Shown here: positions 50,782-59,269 of the stretch, piece by piece
Position numbering within the stretch: the stretch's first letter is position 1
How the letters are laid out: the number at the start of each line of letters is the position of its first letter
Assembly (NCBI RefSeq): GCF_004114425.1
Contig: NZ_RDQF01000007.1
Location: forward strand, 62,001-126,000
DNA: 64,000 bases
DNA from: Bradyrhizobium vignae
GTDB lineage: Bacteria > Pseudomonadota > Alphaproteobacteria > Rhizobiales > Xanthobacteraceae
Direction of reading: 5' to 3'
Notes under the pieces: model-generated
Databases searched by the model: none
What the model saw: only the letters and a program-made list of their open reading frames with translations
Told to the model about the DNA's origin: nothing
Program-made: the position numbers and the translations under genes

Positions 50782-51495
50782 ATGAAAACAGGTCTCGTGA
50801 TCACCGCTCATCCGGGCGATTTCGTCTGGCGCGCCGGCGGCGCCATCGCGCTGCATGCGAAGAAGGGCTATCGCATGAAGATCGTCTGCTTGTCCTTCGG
50901 CGAGCGCGGCGAGAGTCAGTTCGCCTGGAAGGAGAAGGGCGCGACGCTGGAATCGGTCAAGGCCGGCCGCAGGGACGAGGCGGAGCGCGCCGCAAAGCTG
51001 CTTGGTGCCGAAATCGAGTTCTTCGACTGCGGCGATTATCCGCTCAAGCTCACCGAGGCACACTTCGATCGCATGGTCGACATCTACCGGGAGCTCAATC
51101 CGAGCTTCGTGCTGACGCACGCGCTGGAGGACCCCTATAATTTCGACCATCCGAACGCGGCGCATTTCGCGCAGGAGACGCGCGTGGTCGCGCAGGCGAT
51201 GGGCCATAAGCCCGGCGCGCAGTACAAATATTCGGCACCGCCGGTGTTCCTGTTCGAGCCGCACCAGCCCGAGCAGTGCAACTACAAGCCCGACACGATC
51301 CTCAAGATCGACGAGGTCTGGAACGAGAAGCACGAGGCGTTCCAGATCCTCGCCGCGCAGAAGCATCTCTGGGGCTATTACGAACGCGTTGCGCTCAACC
51401 GCGGCATCCAGGGCAGCCGCAACACCGGCGTGCCCATGACTTACGGCGAGGCTTATCAGCGCCTGTTTCCGACGATTGCGGAGGAACTGGCATGA
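50782..51495 (+). CDS. PIG-L/LmbE-family hydratase, GalB (4-oxalomesaconate hydratase)-like
   Basis: A 237-residue LmbE/PIG-L-fold zinc protein. The start [43 protein letters not shown] resembles GalB, the 4-oxalomesaconate hydratase of Pseudomonas putida, rather than sugar deacetylases (AHPDD is replaced by AHPGD). Further metal/substrate residues are in [20 protein letters not shown] is 7 nt before the ATG. It sits exactly between LigI and LigK, where the hydratase step is needed; the stop overlaps LigK's start. Confidence 0.82.
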   Translation: MKTGLVITAHPGDFVWRAGGAIALHAKKGYRMKIVCLSFGERGESQFAWKEKGATLESVKAGRRDEAERAAKLLGAEIEFFDCGDYPLKLTEAHFDRMVDIYRELNPSFVLTHALEDPYNFDHPNAAHFAQETRVVAQAMGHKPGAQYKYSAPPVFLFEPHQPEQCNYKPDTILKIDEVWNEKHEAFQILAAQKHLWGYYERVALNRGIQGSRNTGVPMTYGEAYQRLFPTIAEELA

Positions 51496-52175
51496 AGTCG
51501 GTCGTCGTTCGCAACATCAAGCGCGCCGATCCCGCCGGAATGGCGGAGTACGGCGTCTCGACCGTGCACGAGGCCTATGGCCGCATTGGCCTGATGAAGC
51601 CTTACTTGCGCCCCGTCTGGGCAGGCGCGTCGATCGCCGGTCCCGCCGTCACCGTGCTGGCGCAACCCGGCGACAACTGGATGATCCATGTCGCGGTCGA
51701 GCAGTGCAGGAAGGGCGACATCCTCGTCGTCGGCTGCACCACCGATAATACCGACGGCATGTTCGGCGAGCTGCTCGCCACCTCGCTCCAGGCCCGCGGC
51801 GTGCAGGGGCTGATCATCGATGCCGGCTGCCGCGATGTCAAAGCGCTGCACGAGATGAAATTTCCGGTGTGGTCCCGCGCTATCTCGGCCAAGGGCACGG
51901 TGAAGGCCACGCCCGGCTCGGTCAACGTCCCCGTGGTCTGCGCCGGCGTCAATGTCGATCCCGGAGACATCGTCGTGGCCGATGATGACGGCGTGGTGGT
52001 GGTCGCGAAACGCTATGCTCCTGAAGTCGCCGAGAAGGCGAAGAAGCGCAACGCGGATGAAGCAGGCAAGCGCACGCGGCTGGCCTCGGGCGAGCTCGGC
52101 CTCGACATGTACAGCATGCGCGAGGCACTGGCGAAGGTCGGCCTCGTCTATGTCGACAATCCCGAGGACGTCTGA
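51492..52175 (+). CDS. 4-carboxy-4-hydroxy-2-oxoadipate aldolase (LigK/GalC-like, RraA fold)
   Basis: A 227-residue RraA-fold aldolase. [33 protein letters not shown] (about 112-145) has the Arg-Asp pair binding oxo-acid and Mg2+; [17 protein letters not shown] follows. LigK/GalC cleaves the hydrated oxalomesaconate to pyruvate and oxaloacetate. ATGA overlap with the hydratase gene shows coupling. It is a different paralogue from the RraA-like gene at 139. Confidence 0.87.
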   Translation: MKSVVVRNIKRADPAGMAEYGVSTVHEAYGRIGLMKPYLRPVWAGASIAGPAVTVLAQPGDNWMIHVAVEQCRKGDILVVGCTTDNTDGMFGELLATSLQARGVQGLIIDAGCRDVKALHEMKFPVWSRAISAKGTVKATPGSVNVPVVCAGVNVDPGDIVVADDDGVVVVAKRYAPEVAEKAKKRNADEAGKRTRLASGELGLDMYSMREALAKVGLVYVDNPEDV

Positions 52176-52199
52176 AGCGACGGGAAGCGGAGCGGGTGC

Positions 52200-53069
52200 A
52201 TGGATCGTCTCAAGTTGAAGACCGTGCTCGGTGGTCACCCTCACGTCAAGGCGGTGAAGAGCGGCGAACTCCGCTCCGACCTCTTCGATCTCGACTTTGT
52301 CGAGTACACGCCAACCAACGCGGCGTTCAAACCGATGGTGCGCGAGCAAGCCTTCGACGTCTGCGAGATGGCGATCGTCACCTATCTGATGGCGAAAGCC
52401 CACGGCAAGCCATTGGTGCTGCTACCGGCAACCATGCTCGGCCGCTTTCAGCATTCCCATGCGCTGTACAACCCCGCGCATCGAACGCTGCGGCCGACCG
52501 ATCTCGAAGGCAAGCGCGTCGGCATCCGCTCCTTCACGACCACGACGGGGGCCTGGATCAGGGGCATCCTTGCCAACGACTACGGCGTCAATCTCGACAA
52601 GGTAAAATGGGTGACGTTCGAGGATCCCCATGTCGCCGAATATGTCGACAGCACCGAGCGCGCGCCGAAGGACAAGAAGATTCTCCAGATGCTGCTCGAC
52701 GGCGAGCTCGACGCCGCGCTCGGCGAGACCTCGGATAATCCCAAGCTGAAGCCGCTGTTTCCTGATCCCGCCGGCGAGGCCGCCAAATGGTACGCGCGGC
52801 GCGGCGCCGTGCCAGTCAATCATCTGGTGGTCGTGACCGAGCAACTCGCGAAATCGCGCCCCGATGTGGTCGCGGGCGTTTATGATCTGCTCAAGCGGAA
52901 CAAGGAGCAGGCAGGACCTGCGGCAACACCCGACCTCGTCCCGTTCGGGATCGAGGCCATTAGGAAGCCGCTCGAGCTGATCGTCGACTATGCGTTTCAG
53001 CAGGCGCTGATTCCGCGGTGCTACGCGGTCGAAGAGCTTTTCGATGTGACGACGCGAGGATTGAACTGA
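52200..53069 (+). CDS. 4,5-dihydroxyphthalate decarboxylase-like protein
   Basis: A 289-residue protein of the dihydroxyphthalate decarboxylase/periplasmic-binding-protein II fold. It has no signal peptide (MDRLKLKTVLGGHPHVKAV), which supports a cytoplasmic enzyme rather than a transport receptor. GKRVGIRSFTTTTGAWIRGILANDYGVNLDKVKWVTFEDPHVAEY matches that family. Decarboxylation of a dihydroxyphthalate would feed protocatechuate into the LigI pathway. A transport-receptor-like role remains possible. The stop overlaps the start of a broken oxidoreductase gene. Confidence 0.7.
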   Translation: MDRLKLKTVLGGHPHVKAVKSGELRSDLFDLDFVEYTPTNAAFKPMVREQAFDVCEMAIVTYLMAKAHGKPLVLLPATMLGRFQHSHALYNPAHRTLRPTDLEGKRVGIRSFTTTTGAWIRGILANDYGVNLDKVKWVTFEDPHVAEYVDSTERAPKDKKILQMLLDGELDAALGETSDNPKLKPLFPDPAGEAAKWYARRGAVPVNHLVVVTEQLAKSRPDVVAGVYDLLKRNKEQAGPAATPDLVPFGIEAIRKPLELIVDYAFQQALIPRCYAVEELFDVTTRGLN

Positions 53070-53250
53070 TGGTAGATGATCCCAGGCGGTGGCAGATCGG
53101 GCTGGTCGGCTATGGCGAGGTCGGCAGGATTCTGGCCGAGGATTTGCGTCAGCAGGACATCAAGGTGGCCGCCTACGACATCAAGCTCGGTGGCGAGCAG
53201 GGCGAACCGAGGCGGACCGGATCCTCGCCAAGATCAATCGCACCAAGTAA
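53069..53250 (+). pseudogene. Remnant of an NAD-binding 3-hydroxyisobutyrate/6-phosphogluconate dehydrogenase-type gene
   Basis: The ATG overlaps the upstream stop (TGATG). The first 48 residues read as a Rossmann start (WQIGLVGYGEVGRILAEDLRQQDIKVAAYDIKL) and then run out of homology after GGEQGEP. In another frame ADRILAKINRTK ends at a TAA (53248-53250) and looks like the original C-terminus. A large out-of-frame internal deletion of more than 200 codons is the simplest reading. The fifth step of the operon is therefore lost here. Confidence 0.7.
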
Positions 53251-53255
53251 TCAGA

Positions 53256-53570
53256 TCAAGATCGTGCCAAGACCCGAAAGCTCACGACCTGGTCGCGCGC
53301 GCGTTCGATCAGGTCGATCAGATTTCTGGATTTGCGGACGAGCTGCTCCGTGGCCGGTTGTGTGCGGAATTCCGCTAGCACGGCGCGAACGCATTTGTTG
53401 GCGGCATCGAGCGTCCAGAGCGTACGGTTCACGTCGGCCTGCGTCTGGATCGCCGTGATATCGAGACCCGAGAGAACATGGCCGATGCCGTCGAGCCGCT
53501 TCACCGCCGAATCGGTGGGTGTAGGGGCCGGGACGGAATCATCATCGATGCTGCTGAATGCGCTGAACAT
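53256..53570 (-). CDS. Small hypothetical protein (104 aa)
   Basis: A 104-residue soluble protein, mostly helical after residue 22 (SAVKRLDGIGHVLSGLDITAIQTQADVNRTLWTLDAANKCVRAVLAEFR). GGGGAAG lies about 7 nt before the ATG. It ends 5 nt after the end of the broken oxidoreductase gene on the opposite strand. No family recognised; base composition and amino-acid make-up are gene-like. Confidence 0.5.
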   Translation of the reverse strand: MFSAFSSIDDDSVPAPTPTDSAVKRLDGIGHVLSGLDITAIQTQADVNRTLWTLDAANKCVRAVLAEFRTQPATEQLVRKSRNLIDLIERARDQVVSFRVLARS

Positions 53571-53799
53571 ACCCCTACTTCCCCACTGAACGCATATGGT
53601 CAGTGCAGGCCGTAGTTATGGTCGGCGTGGCCGGCCTCGCAATGCGTTGGGCTACGGTCCGGGATTCTACCGACTTCGGTAGGCTCGAGCCGGCGGTAAA
53701 ATCGAACTGCAGGGACCGCTCGTACGACGCCGTGATGACCAATTCGGAACGTTCCGCGTGCAGTGTCACGCGATCCCGGGATAACCAGCGGAACCGCTC

Positions 53800-55041
53800 T
53801 CACTTCTTCGGACTGAACAGGGTGGGCCGCTGCCGCGCAAATGTCTGCCGGCCGCCCTTGAAGCCCATCAGGACATCGGGCAGCTCACCGATAGCGAAGC
53901 GGCTGTCCTTTGTATCGAGCACGATGAGATCGGCGGGATTGCCGACCTTGATACCGTAGTCGCTGAGGTTCATCAGCCGGGCCGGGAGCTCGGTCACGAG
54001 ATCGAGGCAGGTGTCGAAATCGCTCACCGAGGCGTGCGCGACATTTGCGTAGAAATTCGCCATCCGCAGCAGCGAGGCATCGCCGAACGGCGTGAAGGGG
54101 TTGAGCACGTTGTTGGTCGCGATCGAGCACACGACGCCGTCGCCCGCGAGCTTGTGTGCAAGCGTCAGCCCGCGTGGCGCATTGCAGGGAGCTTCGCGCC
54201 CCATCAGATAGAGATCGGTCGCGGGCAGCACGGTGACGGCAATGCCGGCCTTTGCCAGCTGCGCGGTGGCGGCCTTCATACGCTCCGGCGGCAGTGCGGA
54301 GAGTTTTGTCGCGTGGCCGATCGCCACACGTCCCCCGTAGTTGCGCCGCCCGGTCTGGCGGCAAACCTCATCGAGATGCCACCAGGTGGGGTCGAGATCG
54401 AAATCGAGATGCAGGTCGACATCGACGTCGAATTCCTCAGCGAGATCGAAGACGCGCGCGAGATGCGCATTTGGGTCGGCGTCCATGTAGGGACAGCCGC
54501 CGATGACCTCGCCGCCGTCGCGCAGCGCCTGGATCAGCAACTCCTCGGCTCCGGGATCGTTGGTCAGGCCTTCCTGCGGGAAGACGCAGAGCTCCAGATC
54601 GATCGCCCAGGCGTAGTCGCGCTGAAGCGCCTTCACCGCCTCGAAGCCGCGCAAGCCGATGCGCGGGTCGATCTCGACATGCGTTCGCATCCGCGTCGTG
54701 CCGTGGACGATGGCGCGTTCGAGCACTTTTGCGCCGCGCGCGTAGACGTCCTCGACCGTGAAATCCTTCTTCATCCCGGCAACGGCGCGGATCGCTTCCG
54801 AGAGGCTGCCGTGATCGTGCGCGCAGCGGCCGAGCAGGCAGGCCTTGTCGAGATGGATGTGCGTGTCGACGAACCCGGGCAGGGCGAGATGCCCACTGAG
54901 ATCGATCTCGACAGCCTCGCAGGCGAGGTGGGGCTCGATCGCTGCGATACGTCCGCCCTTCACGCCGATATCGAGGGGTGCGGCGGATGATCGCAACAGC
55001 GCGTTGCGGAAGATCAGGTCTAGGGAGCTCTGGGTCAGCAT
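53800..55041 (-). CDS. Cytosine deaminase-family amidohydrolase
   Basis: A 413-residue amidohydrolase of the cytosine deaminase/AtzC type. PGFVDTHIHLDKACLLGR (about 54-71) is the metal HxH motif with the Lys typical of this group; DVDLHLDFDLDPTWWHLDE, GRVAIGHATKLSALPPE and a late CSIATNNVLNPFTPFGDAS supply further ligands. Such enzymes deaminate pyrimidines or triazines, or open related rings. It is read divergently from an NTF2-like gene over a region with a TGCATGCA box, linking it to the GntR set. Confidence 0.85.
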   Translation of the reverse strand: MLTQSSLDLIFRNALLRSSAAPLDIGVKGGRIAAIEPHLACEAVEIDLSGHLALPGFVDTHIHLDKACLLGRCAHDHGSLSEAIRAVAGMKKDFTVEDVYARGAKVLERAIVHGTTRMRTHVEIDPRIGLRGFEAVKALQRDYAWAIDLELCVFPQEGLTNDPGAEELLIQALRDGGEVIGGCPYMDADPNAHLARVFDLAEEFDVDVDLHLDFDLDPTWWHLDEVCRQTGRRNYGGRVAIGHATKLSALPPERMKAATAQLAKAGIAVTVLPATDLYLMGREAPCNAPRGLTLAHKLAGDGVVCSIATNNVLNPFTPFGDASLLRMANFYANVAHASVSDFDTCLDLVTELPARLMNLSDYGIKVGNPADLIVLDTKDSRFAIGELPDVLMGFKGGRQTFARQRPTLFSPKK

Positions 55042-55134
55042 GGCGTGAATTCAACTGCGGCAGCCTAGCGGAAGCCGTGGCAGCAGGCAGCTCCAGAATG
55101 TGTGCAGTCGGGGTGGCGGATTGTTCAAAAAATA

Positions 55135-55148
55135 TGCATGCACTTTGA
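55135..55148. promoter_or_regulatory. TGCATGCACTTTGA box 1 (GntR candidate operator)
   Basis: Identical over 14 nt to 56530-56543 and 12/14 to 56426-56439. It lies between the divergent amidohydrolase and NTF2-like genes, 40 nt before the latter. Confidence 0.6.
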
Positions 55149-55188
55149 GGGCTGAATTGTAGAATGCCGGCACTCTGGAGAACCCGCC

Positions 55189-55605
55189 ATGTCCGTGCCC
55201 GCCAAAGCCGAACGTCCGATGACCGACGCCGAAATCGTGGAGGCCTATCTCACGGCTTCGATGATACCCGATCCCGACGCAGCGGTGGCTTACATGAAGC
55301 CGGGGACGGTGATCACGTTCACCGGCGGACGCGAGTTCGATCATCCGCGTGGGCCGACCGGCTTCAATGCGAAACGATATCGCTGGGTCAAGAAGAAGAT
55401 GGACCGCTTCGACGTCTGCCCCGGTGCGGAGGAGACCGTCGTCTACAGTGTCGGCACGCTCTACGGCGAATGGATGGACGGTACGCCGTTCGAGGGCAAC
55501 CGCTATGTCGACCGCTTCGTCGTCCGGGGCGGGCAGATCGTCAAGATGGATGTCTGGAATGACAGCGCCGAGCGCATCCTCGTTCAGCGCGGCATCGAGG
55601 CTTAG
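55189..55605 (+). CDS. NTF2-like (SnoaL fold) protein
   Basis: A 138-residue cone-shaped NTF2/SnoaL-fold protein: ADAEIVEAYLTAS-like helix, then AAVAYMKPGTVITFTGGREFDHPRGP and a C-terminal sheet GEWMDGTPFEGNRYVDRFVVRGGQIVKMDVWND. Many such proteins are small hydrolases or isomerases. Its stop overlaps the end of the convergent gntR gene by 4 nt. A TGCATGCA box lies 40 nt upstream of the ATG. Substrate unknown. Confidence 0.78.
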   Translation: MSVPAKAERPMTDAEIVEAYLTASMIPDPDAAVAYMKPGTVITFTGGREFDHPRGPTGFNAKRYRWVKKKMDRFDVCPGAEETVVYSVGTLYGEWMDGTPFEGNRYVDRFVVRGGQIVKMDVWNDSAERILVQRGIEA

Positions 55606-56360
55606 CCCCTCCGCGCGATTTTCGGCAGCTTGACGACGCGGTCGCTCGTCACCTCGTCGGCATAGGGCGCCAGAATATCGAGCAGATCACGGCCGCGCTG
55701 CGGAGTCGGAGCGACCAGCGCGCGATTGGCCACGGAATCGAGGTGATGATGCATCAGTTCCATCACCTTGGCCGCGTCGCCCTTGGCCAGCGCTGATATG
55801 ATGGCGCGATGCTCGTTGATGGCGCATTCGGTGGAATGCGGCCGGCTGTAGAGCGACAGCGTCAGGCAGCAGCGATAGGCGACCTCGCTGACATAGCGCA
55901 CCAGGATCGGGCTGTTCGTCATGTGCGCGAGCAGGATGTGGAATTCGGTCGCGAGCCGGATCGAGACCGCATCCGTGCCGCCGCGGGCGCGATCCTCGGC
56001 GTCGACATGGGCGTTCAGCTCGGCGATCTGCGCCTTGGTCAGCTTGCCCGCGAGCTGACGCACGACGAGACGTTCGAGCTCGATGCGGATGTCGAATGCG
56101 TCGCGCGCCTCCTGCCAGCTCGGCGTCGCCACCACCGCGATCCGGTTGCGGCGGAGCTCGACGAGACCTTCGGCGGCGAGTTGGCCCAGCGCGTGGCGGG
56201 CAATGGTGCGGCTGACGCCAAAGCGCTCGCCGAGCGCGTCCTCGGGCAGCTTTGCGCCGGGCTCCAGCGCCTGCTCGATGATGGCGCGCCGCAACGCGCG
56301 GCAGATCACGCTGACCTTGTCCGATGATTCAGAAGTCCTGCTGCTCGCGCGCGCCGGCAT
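55602..56360 (-). CDS. GntR/FadR-type (FCD domain) transcriptional regulator
   Basis: A 252-residue GntR regulator. Residues 15-80 are the winged helix (RALRRAIIEQALEPGAKLPEDALGERFGVSRTIARHALGQLAAEGLVEL); the C-terminal FCD ligand domain has the expected His/Asp metal residues (ATEFHILLAHMTNSP; INEHRAIISAL; LMHHHLDSVANRAL). The ATG at 56360 is chosen; the longer frame is not helical. A TGCATGCA box lies 66 nt upstream, another before the ABC operon, and a third before the NTF2-like gene. Confidence 0.87.
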   Translation of the reverse strand: MPARASSRTSESSDKVSVICRALRRAIIEQALEPGAKLPEDALGERFGVSRTIARHALGQLAAEGLVELRRNRIAVVATPSWQEARDAFDIRIELERLVVRQLAGKLTKAQIAELNAHVDAEDRARGGTDAVSIRLATEFHILLAHMTNSPILVRYVSEVAYRCCLTLSLYSRPHSTECAINEHRAIISALAKGDAAKVMELMHHHLDSVANRALVAPTPQRGRDLLDILAPYADEVTSDRVVKLPKIARRG

Positions 56361-56425
56361 CGGCGAATCCCATACGAGGTGAGATCTCTCTTTAGCATAG
56401 GCTCGCGTCAATTCAGCGCTCGAAT

Positions 56426-56439
56426 TGCATGCAGTTTGG
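56426..56439. promoter_or_regulatory. TGCATGCAGTTTGG box 2 (GntR candidate operator)
   Basis: Matches the other two boxes at 12 of 14 positions. It lies in the gntR/ABC divergent region, nearer to gntR. Confidence 0.55.
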
Positions 56440-56529
56440 GGCCCGCGCTGCCCAAATCGAATCCGGTGATTTGGCGCAGGTTTTGGCGAGGTCATTGAAT
56501 TCGCGGGCGCCGATCTCTGGCATCTGGCT

Positions 56530-56543
56530 TGCATGCACTTTGA
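56530..56543. promoter_or_regulatory. TGCATGCACTTTGA box 3 (GntR candidate operator)
   Basis: Identical to box 1. It ends 5 nt before the ATG at 56549, so bound regulator should block the ABC operon transcript or its start. Confidence 0.6.
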
Positions 56544-56548
56544 CCGTG

Positions 56549-57412
56549 ATGCGCATGCAACCCAAGACCCAGCTTGACCGCCAGCCCCGTCCCGAAGGCG
56601 CCGCCGCGACTGCTATCGAGCTGTCGGAAGTGTCCGTGACCTTCGGGCGCGGCGACCGCGCCGTGCCGGCTCTATCGAAGACCACGCTGAAAATCGCTGA
56701 CGGCGAGTTTGTCGCACTGGTCGGCCCGTCCGGATGCGGCAAGTCGACCATTTTGCGTCTCGTCAGTGGCTTGGTGCGGCCGACCAGCGGCGTCGTCATC
56801 GTCGGCGGCCGCGAGGTGGCGGCGCGGGCGATGCGAGTCGGCATGGCCTTCCAGAACCCGACCATGCTGCCGTGGATGACGATCGAGCGGAACATCATGC
56901 TGCCGCTGAAGATCGTCGAGCCGTTCCGCTCGAATTTCCGCAGGCTGCGCAAGACCGAGTTTCGCGACAAGGCCAACGCGCTGCTGGAGCAGGTCGGCCT
57001 CAAGGGGTTCGGCAGCCGTTATCCCTGGCAACTTTCCGGCGGCATGCTCCAGCGCGCCAATCTCTGCCGCGCGCTGATCCACGAGCCACGGATGCTGCTG
57101 CTGGATGAGCCTTTCGGCGCGCTCGACCAGTTCACCCGCGAGGAACTGTGGGCGATCCTTCAGACCCTCTGGATGACGCACAAGCCGACCGTGCTGCTGG
57201 TCACTCACGATCTGCGCGAGGCCGGTTTCCTCGCCAGCCGCATCTGCGTGATGAGCGCGCGCCCCGGCCGCATCCTCGACGACAGCCGCGTCGGGTTCGC
57301 GCGGCCGCGCACGGTCGCGATGACCTTCGAGCCGGATTTCGTCGCGCTGAACCAGAAGCTGCGCGCCTTCATCGAAGATGCGCGCAGCGCAGCTGAGCAG
57401 GGGGCAGGCTGA
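56549..57412 (+). CDS. Nitrate/sulfonate/taurine-type ABC transporter ATPase
   Basis: A 287-residue ABC ATPase of the SsuB/TauB/NrtD group. Walker A GPSGCGKST near residue 63, LSGGMLQRANLCRALIHEP near 165-183 and Walker B MLLLDEPFGALDQ are present; the H-loop is VTHDLREA. The ATG at 56549 (or 56555) follows the third operator box; the frame upstream of it is not conserved. The permease start overlaps its stop (TGATG). Confidence 0.92.
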   Translation: MRMQPKTQLDRQPRPEGAAATAIELSEVSVTFGRGDRAVPALSKTTLKIADGEFVALVGPSGCGKSTILRLVSGLVRPTSGVVIVGGREVAARAMRVGMAFQNPTMLPWMTIERNIMLPLKIVEPFRSNFRRLRKTEFRDKANALLEQVGLKGFGSRYPWQLSGGMLQRANLCRALIHEPRMLLLDEPFGALDQFTREELWAILQTLWMTHKPTVLLVTHDLREAGFLASRICVMSARPGRILDDSRVGFARPRTVAMTFEPDFVALNQKLRAFIEDARSAAEQGAG

Positions 57413-58188
57413 TGTTCGGGATCGATGTCAGGCAGAAGGCGTGGTCGGCGGGGCTGATCGTGCTGTTCTTCCTCGCCTGGGAGCTGTTCTGCCTGATGAC
57501 CGGCATGTCCGACCTGGTGTTGCCGCGGCCCTCGCAGGTGTTCGTGACGCTGGTCCAGCGTTTCCCGGTGCTGTGGCCGCACATCGTGCAGACGCTCGCC
57601 ACCACCATGTTCGGCTTCGTCCTCGGCGTCGCGCTCGGTGTCGCCCTCGGCGCGATCATCGGCGTCTCCAAGACGGCCTATGACACCTGCTATCCGCTCC
57701 TGATCGGCTTCTCCTCGATCCCCAAGGTCGCTGTCGTGCCGATCTTCGTCCTGTGGTTCGGCTCCGGCACGGTGCCGGCGGTGCTGACCGCGCTGTCGAT
57801 CTGCTTCTTCCCGATCGTCGTCAATATCGCGACAGGCCTTGCGACCACCGAGCCCGAGCTCGAGGACGTCTTGAAGGCGCTCGGCGCCAGCAAGCTCGAC
57901 ATCCTCTGGAATGTCGGTCTGCCCAGGACCATGCCGTTCTTCTTCGCTTCGCTGAAGGTCGCGATCTCCTACGCTTTCGTCGGTGCAGTGCTGTCGGAAA
58001 CGGTCGCCTCCAACCGCGGCATCGGCAACGTCATGATGACCGCGTCCTCCAACTTCAACGTGCCGCTGGTGTTCGCCGGCCTGTTCGTGCTCGCCGGCCT
58101 CGGCGTCGCGCTCTACGTCGTGTTCTCGCTGATCGAGGGCCAGGTCACCGGCTGGGCCACGCGCAAGAACGACGTGATCGCCACCTGA
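57412..58188 (+). CDS. SsuC/TauC-type ABC transporter permease
   Basis: A 258-residue permease with about six membrane helices and the EAA loop VLKALGASKLDILWNVGLPRTMPFFFASLKVA (about 160-191). IGFSSIPKVAVVPIFVLWFG is typical of the group. ATG overlaps the ATPase stop. It should work with the ATPase before it and the receptor after it. Confidence 0.92.
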   Translation: MFGIDVRQKAWSAGLIVLFFLAWELFCLMTGMSDLVLPRPSQVFVTLVQRFPVLWPHIVQTLATTMFGFVLGVALGVALGAIIGVSKTAYDTCYPLLIGFSSIPKVAVVPIFVLWFGSGTVPAVLTALSICFFPIVVNIATGLATTEPELEDVLKALGASKLDILWNVGLPRTMPFFFASLKVAISYAFVGAVLSETVASNRGIGNVMMTASSNFNVPLVFAGLFVLAGLGVALYVVFSLIEGQVTGWATRKNDVIAT

Positions 58189-58227
58189 ATTCTTGAACCG
58201 TCACGCAACGAAGCTGAGGAGGTCTCG

Positions 58228-59253
58228 ATGTTGAGGATGTTAAGTGCGGCGCTGGTGGGATTGGCGCTGTCCGCAGGCGCCGCTACGGCGGAGGAAACCA
58301 CGATCAAGTTCACACTGGGCTGGAAAACCCAGGGCAGCGACGCCGCATTCTTCTATGCCAAGGACCACGGTTTCTTCAAGGAAGAGGGCCTCAACGTCGT
58401 CATCGACCAGGGCGAGGGCTCCGGCGCCACCGTCACGCGCGTGATGTCCGGCGCCTATGACGCCGGCTTCGGCGACGTCAATGCCATCATCCAGAACGCC
58501 TCGACCAAGCCGCAGGAGGCGCCGGTGATGGTCTACATGATGTGGAACCAGCCGCCGTTCGCCATTGTCGCCAAGAAGACCAGTGGCATCAACACCATCA
58601 AGGATTTCGAAGGCCACACGCTCGGCGGCGCGCAGGGCACGCCGACGACGCGCCTTCTGCCGGTGTTCACGCGCAAGAATGGGCTCGACGGTGAAAAGAT
58701 CAAGATCTCCAACATGGCGCCGAATCTGCAGGAGCCGATGCTGATCAAGGGCGATATCGATGCCGCCCTGGTCTTCAATATCACCAGCTATTTCAACCTG
58801 GTGCTCAACCGCCAGGATCCGGACAAGGACTTCAAATGGTTCTCGTTCGGTGAGTACGGCCTCGATCTCTATTCGAACGGCGTGATGGTCTCCCGCAAGC
58901 TGATCGCCTCGAACCCGAAGGCCGTCGCGGGCCTGGTGCGCGCCATCAACAAGGGCGCGATCGCGGTTGCCAAGGACCAGAACGCCGGAATGAAGGCGGC
59001 GCTGAACTACGACAACCTCATTAATGCCGATGTCGAGAAGCGCCGGCTGCAATATTCCTTCGAGAAGCTGATCGTCTCGCCGGAGATGAGGGAGATCGGC
59101 ATCGGCGACATCAAGGACGACCGCATGACACGCGCCATCGGCATTGTGGTCGAGGGCTATCAGCTCGCCCGCGCGCCGACGCCGGCAGAAGTGTTCTCAC
59201 GCGAATTCCTGCCACCGCGCGCGGAGCGGGAGCTGGTGTATACTGCCAACTGA
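58228..59253 (+). CDS. NMT1/SsuA-like ABC transporter binding protein
   Basis: A 341-residue periplasmic receptor with a signal peptide (cleavage near ATAEE, residue 22). Mature segments TIKFTLGWKTQGSDAAFFYAKDHGFFKEEGLNVVIDQGEGSG and GDVNAIIQNAS are of the NMT1/ThiY/SsuA type, which includes pyrimidine-precursor receptors. GAGGAGG precedes the ATG. Co-transcribed with a cytosine-deaminase-like amidohydrolase, so an N-heterocycle is the likely cargo. Confidence 0.88.
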   Translation: MLRMLSAALVGLALSAGAATAEETTIKFTLGWKTQGSDAAFFYAKDHGFFKEEGLNVVIDQGEGSGATVTRVMSGAYDAGFGDVNAIIQNASTKPQEAPVMVYMMWNQPPFAIVAKKTSGINTIKDFEGHTLGGAQGTPTTRLLPVFTRKNGLDGEKIKISNMAPNLQEPMLIKGDIDAALVFNITSYFNLVLNRQDPDKDFKWFSFGEYGLDLYSNGVMVSRKLIASNPKAVAGLVRAINKGAIAVAKDQNAGMKAALNYDNLINADVEKRRLQYSFEKLIVSPEMREIGIGDIKDDRMTRAIGIVVEGYQLARAPTPAEVFSREFLPPRAERELVYTAN

Positions 59254-59269
59254 TTTCGGAGGGACAGCC

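Noticed and set aside
52200..53069. Reading as an ABC transport receptor
   Set aside because: No signal peptide and no permease or ATPase gene in the operon; the decarboxylase-like fold and pathway context fit better, though not proven.
53571..53799. Several short frames between the small hypothetical gene and the amidohydrolase
   Set aside because: No frame shows conservation, a good ribosome site or a recognisable domain; one plus-strand frame has a GYGPGFY segment but is too short to call.
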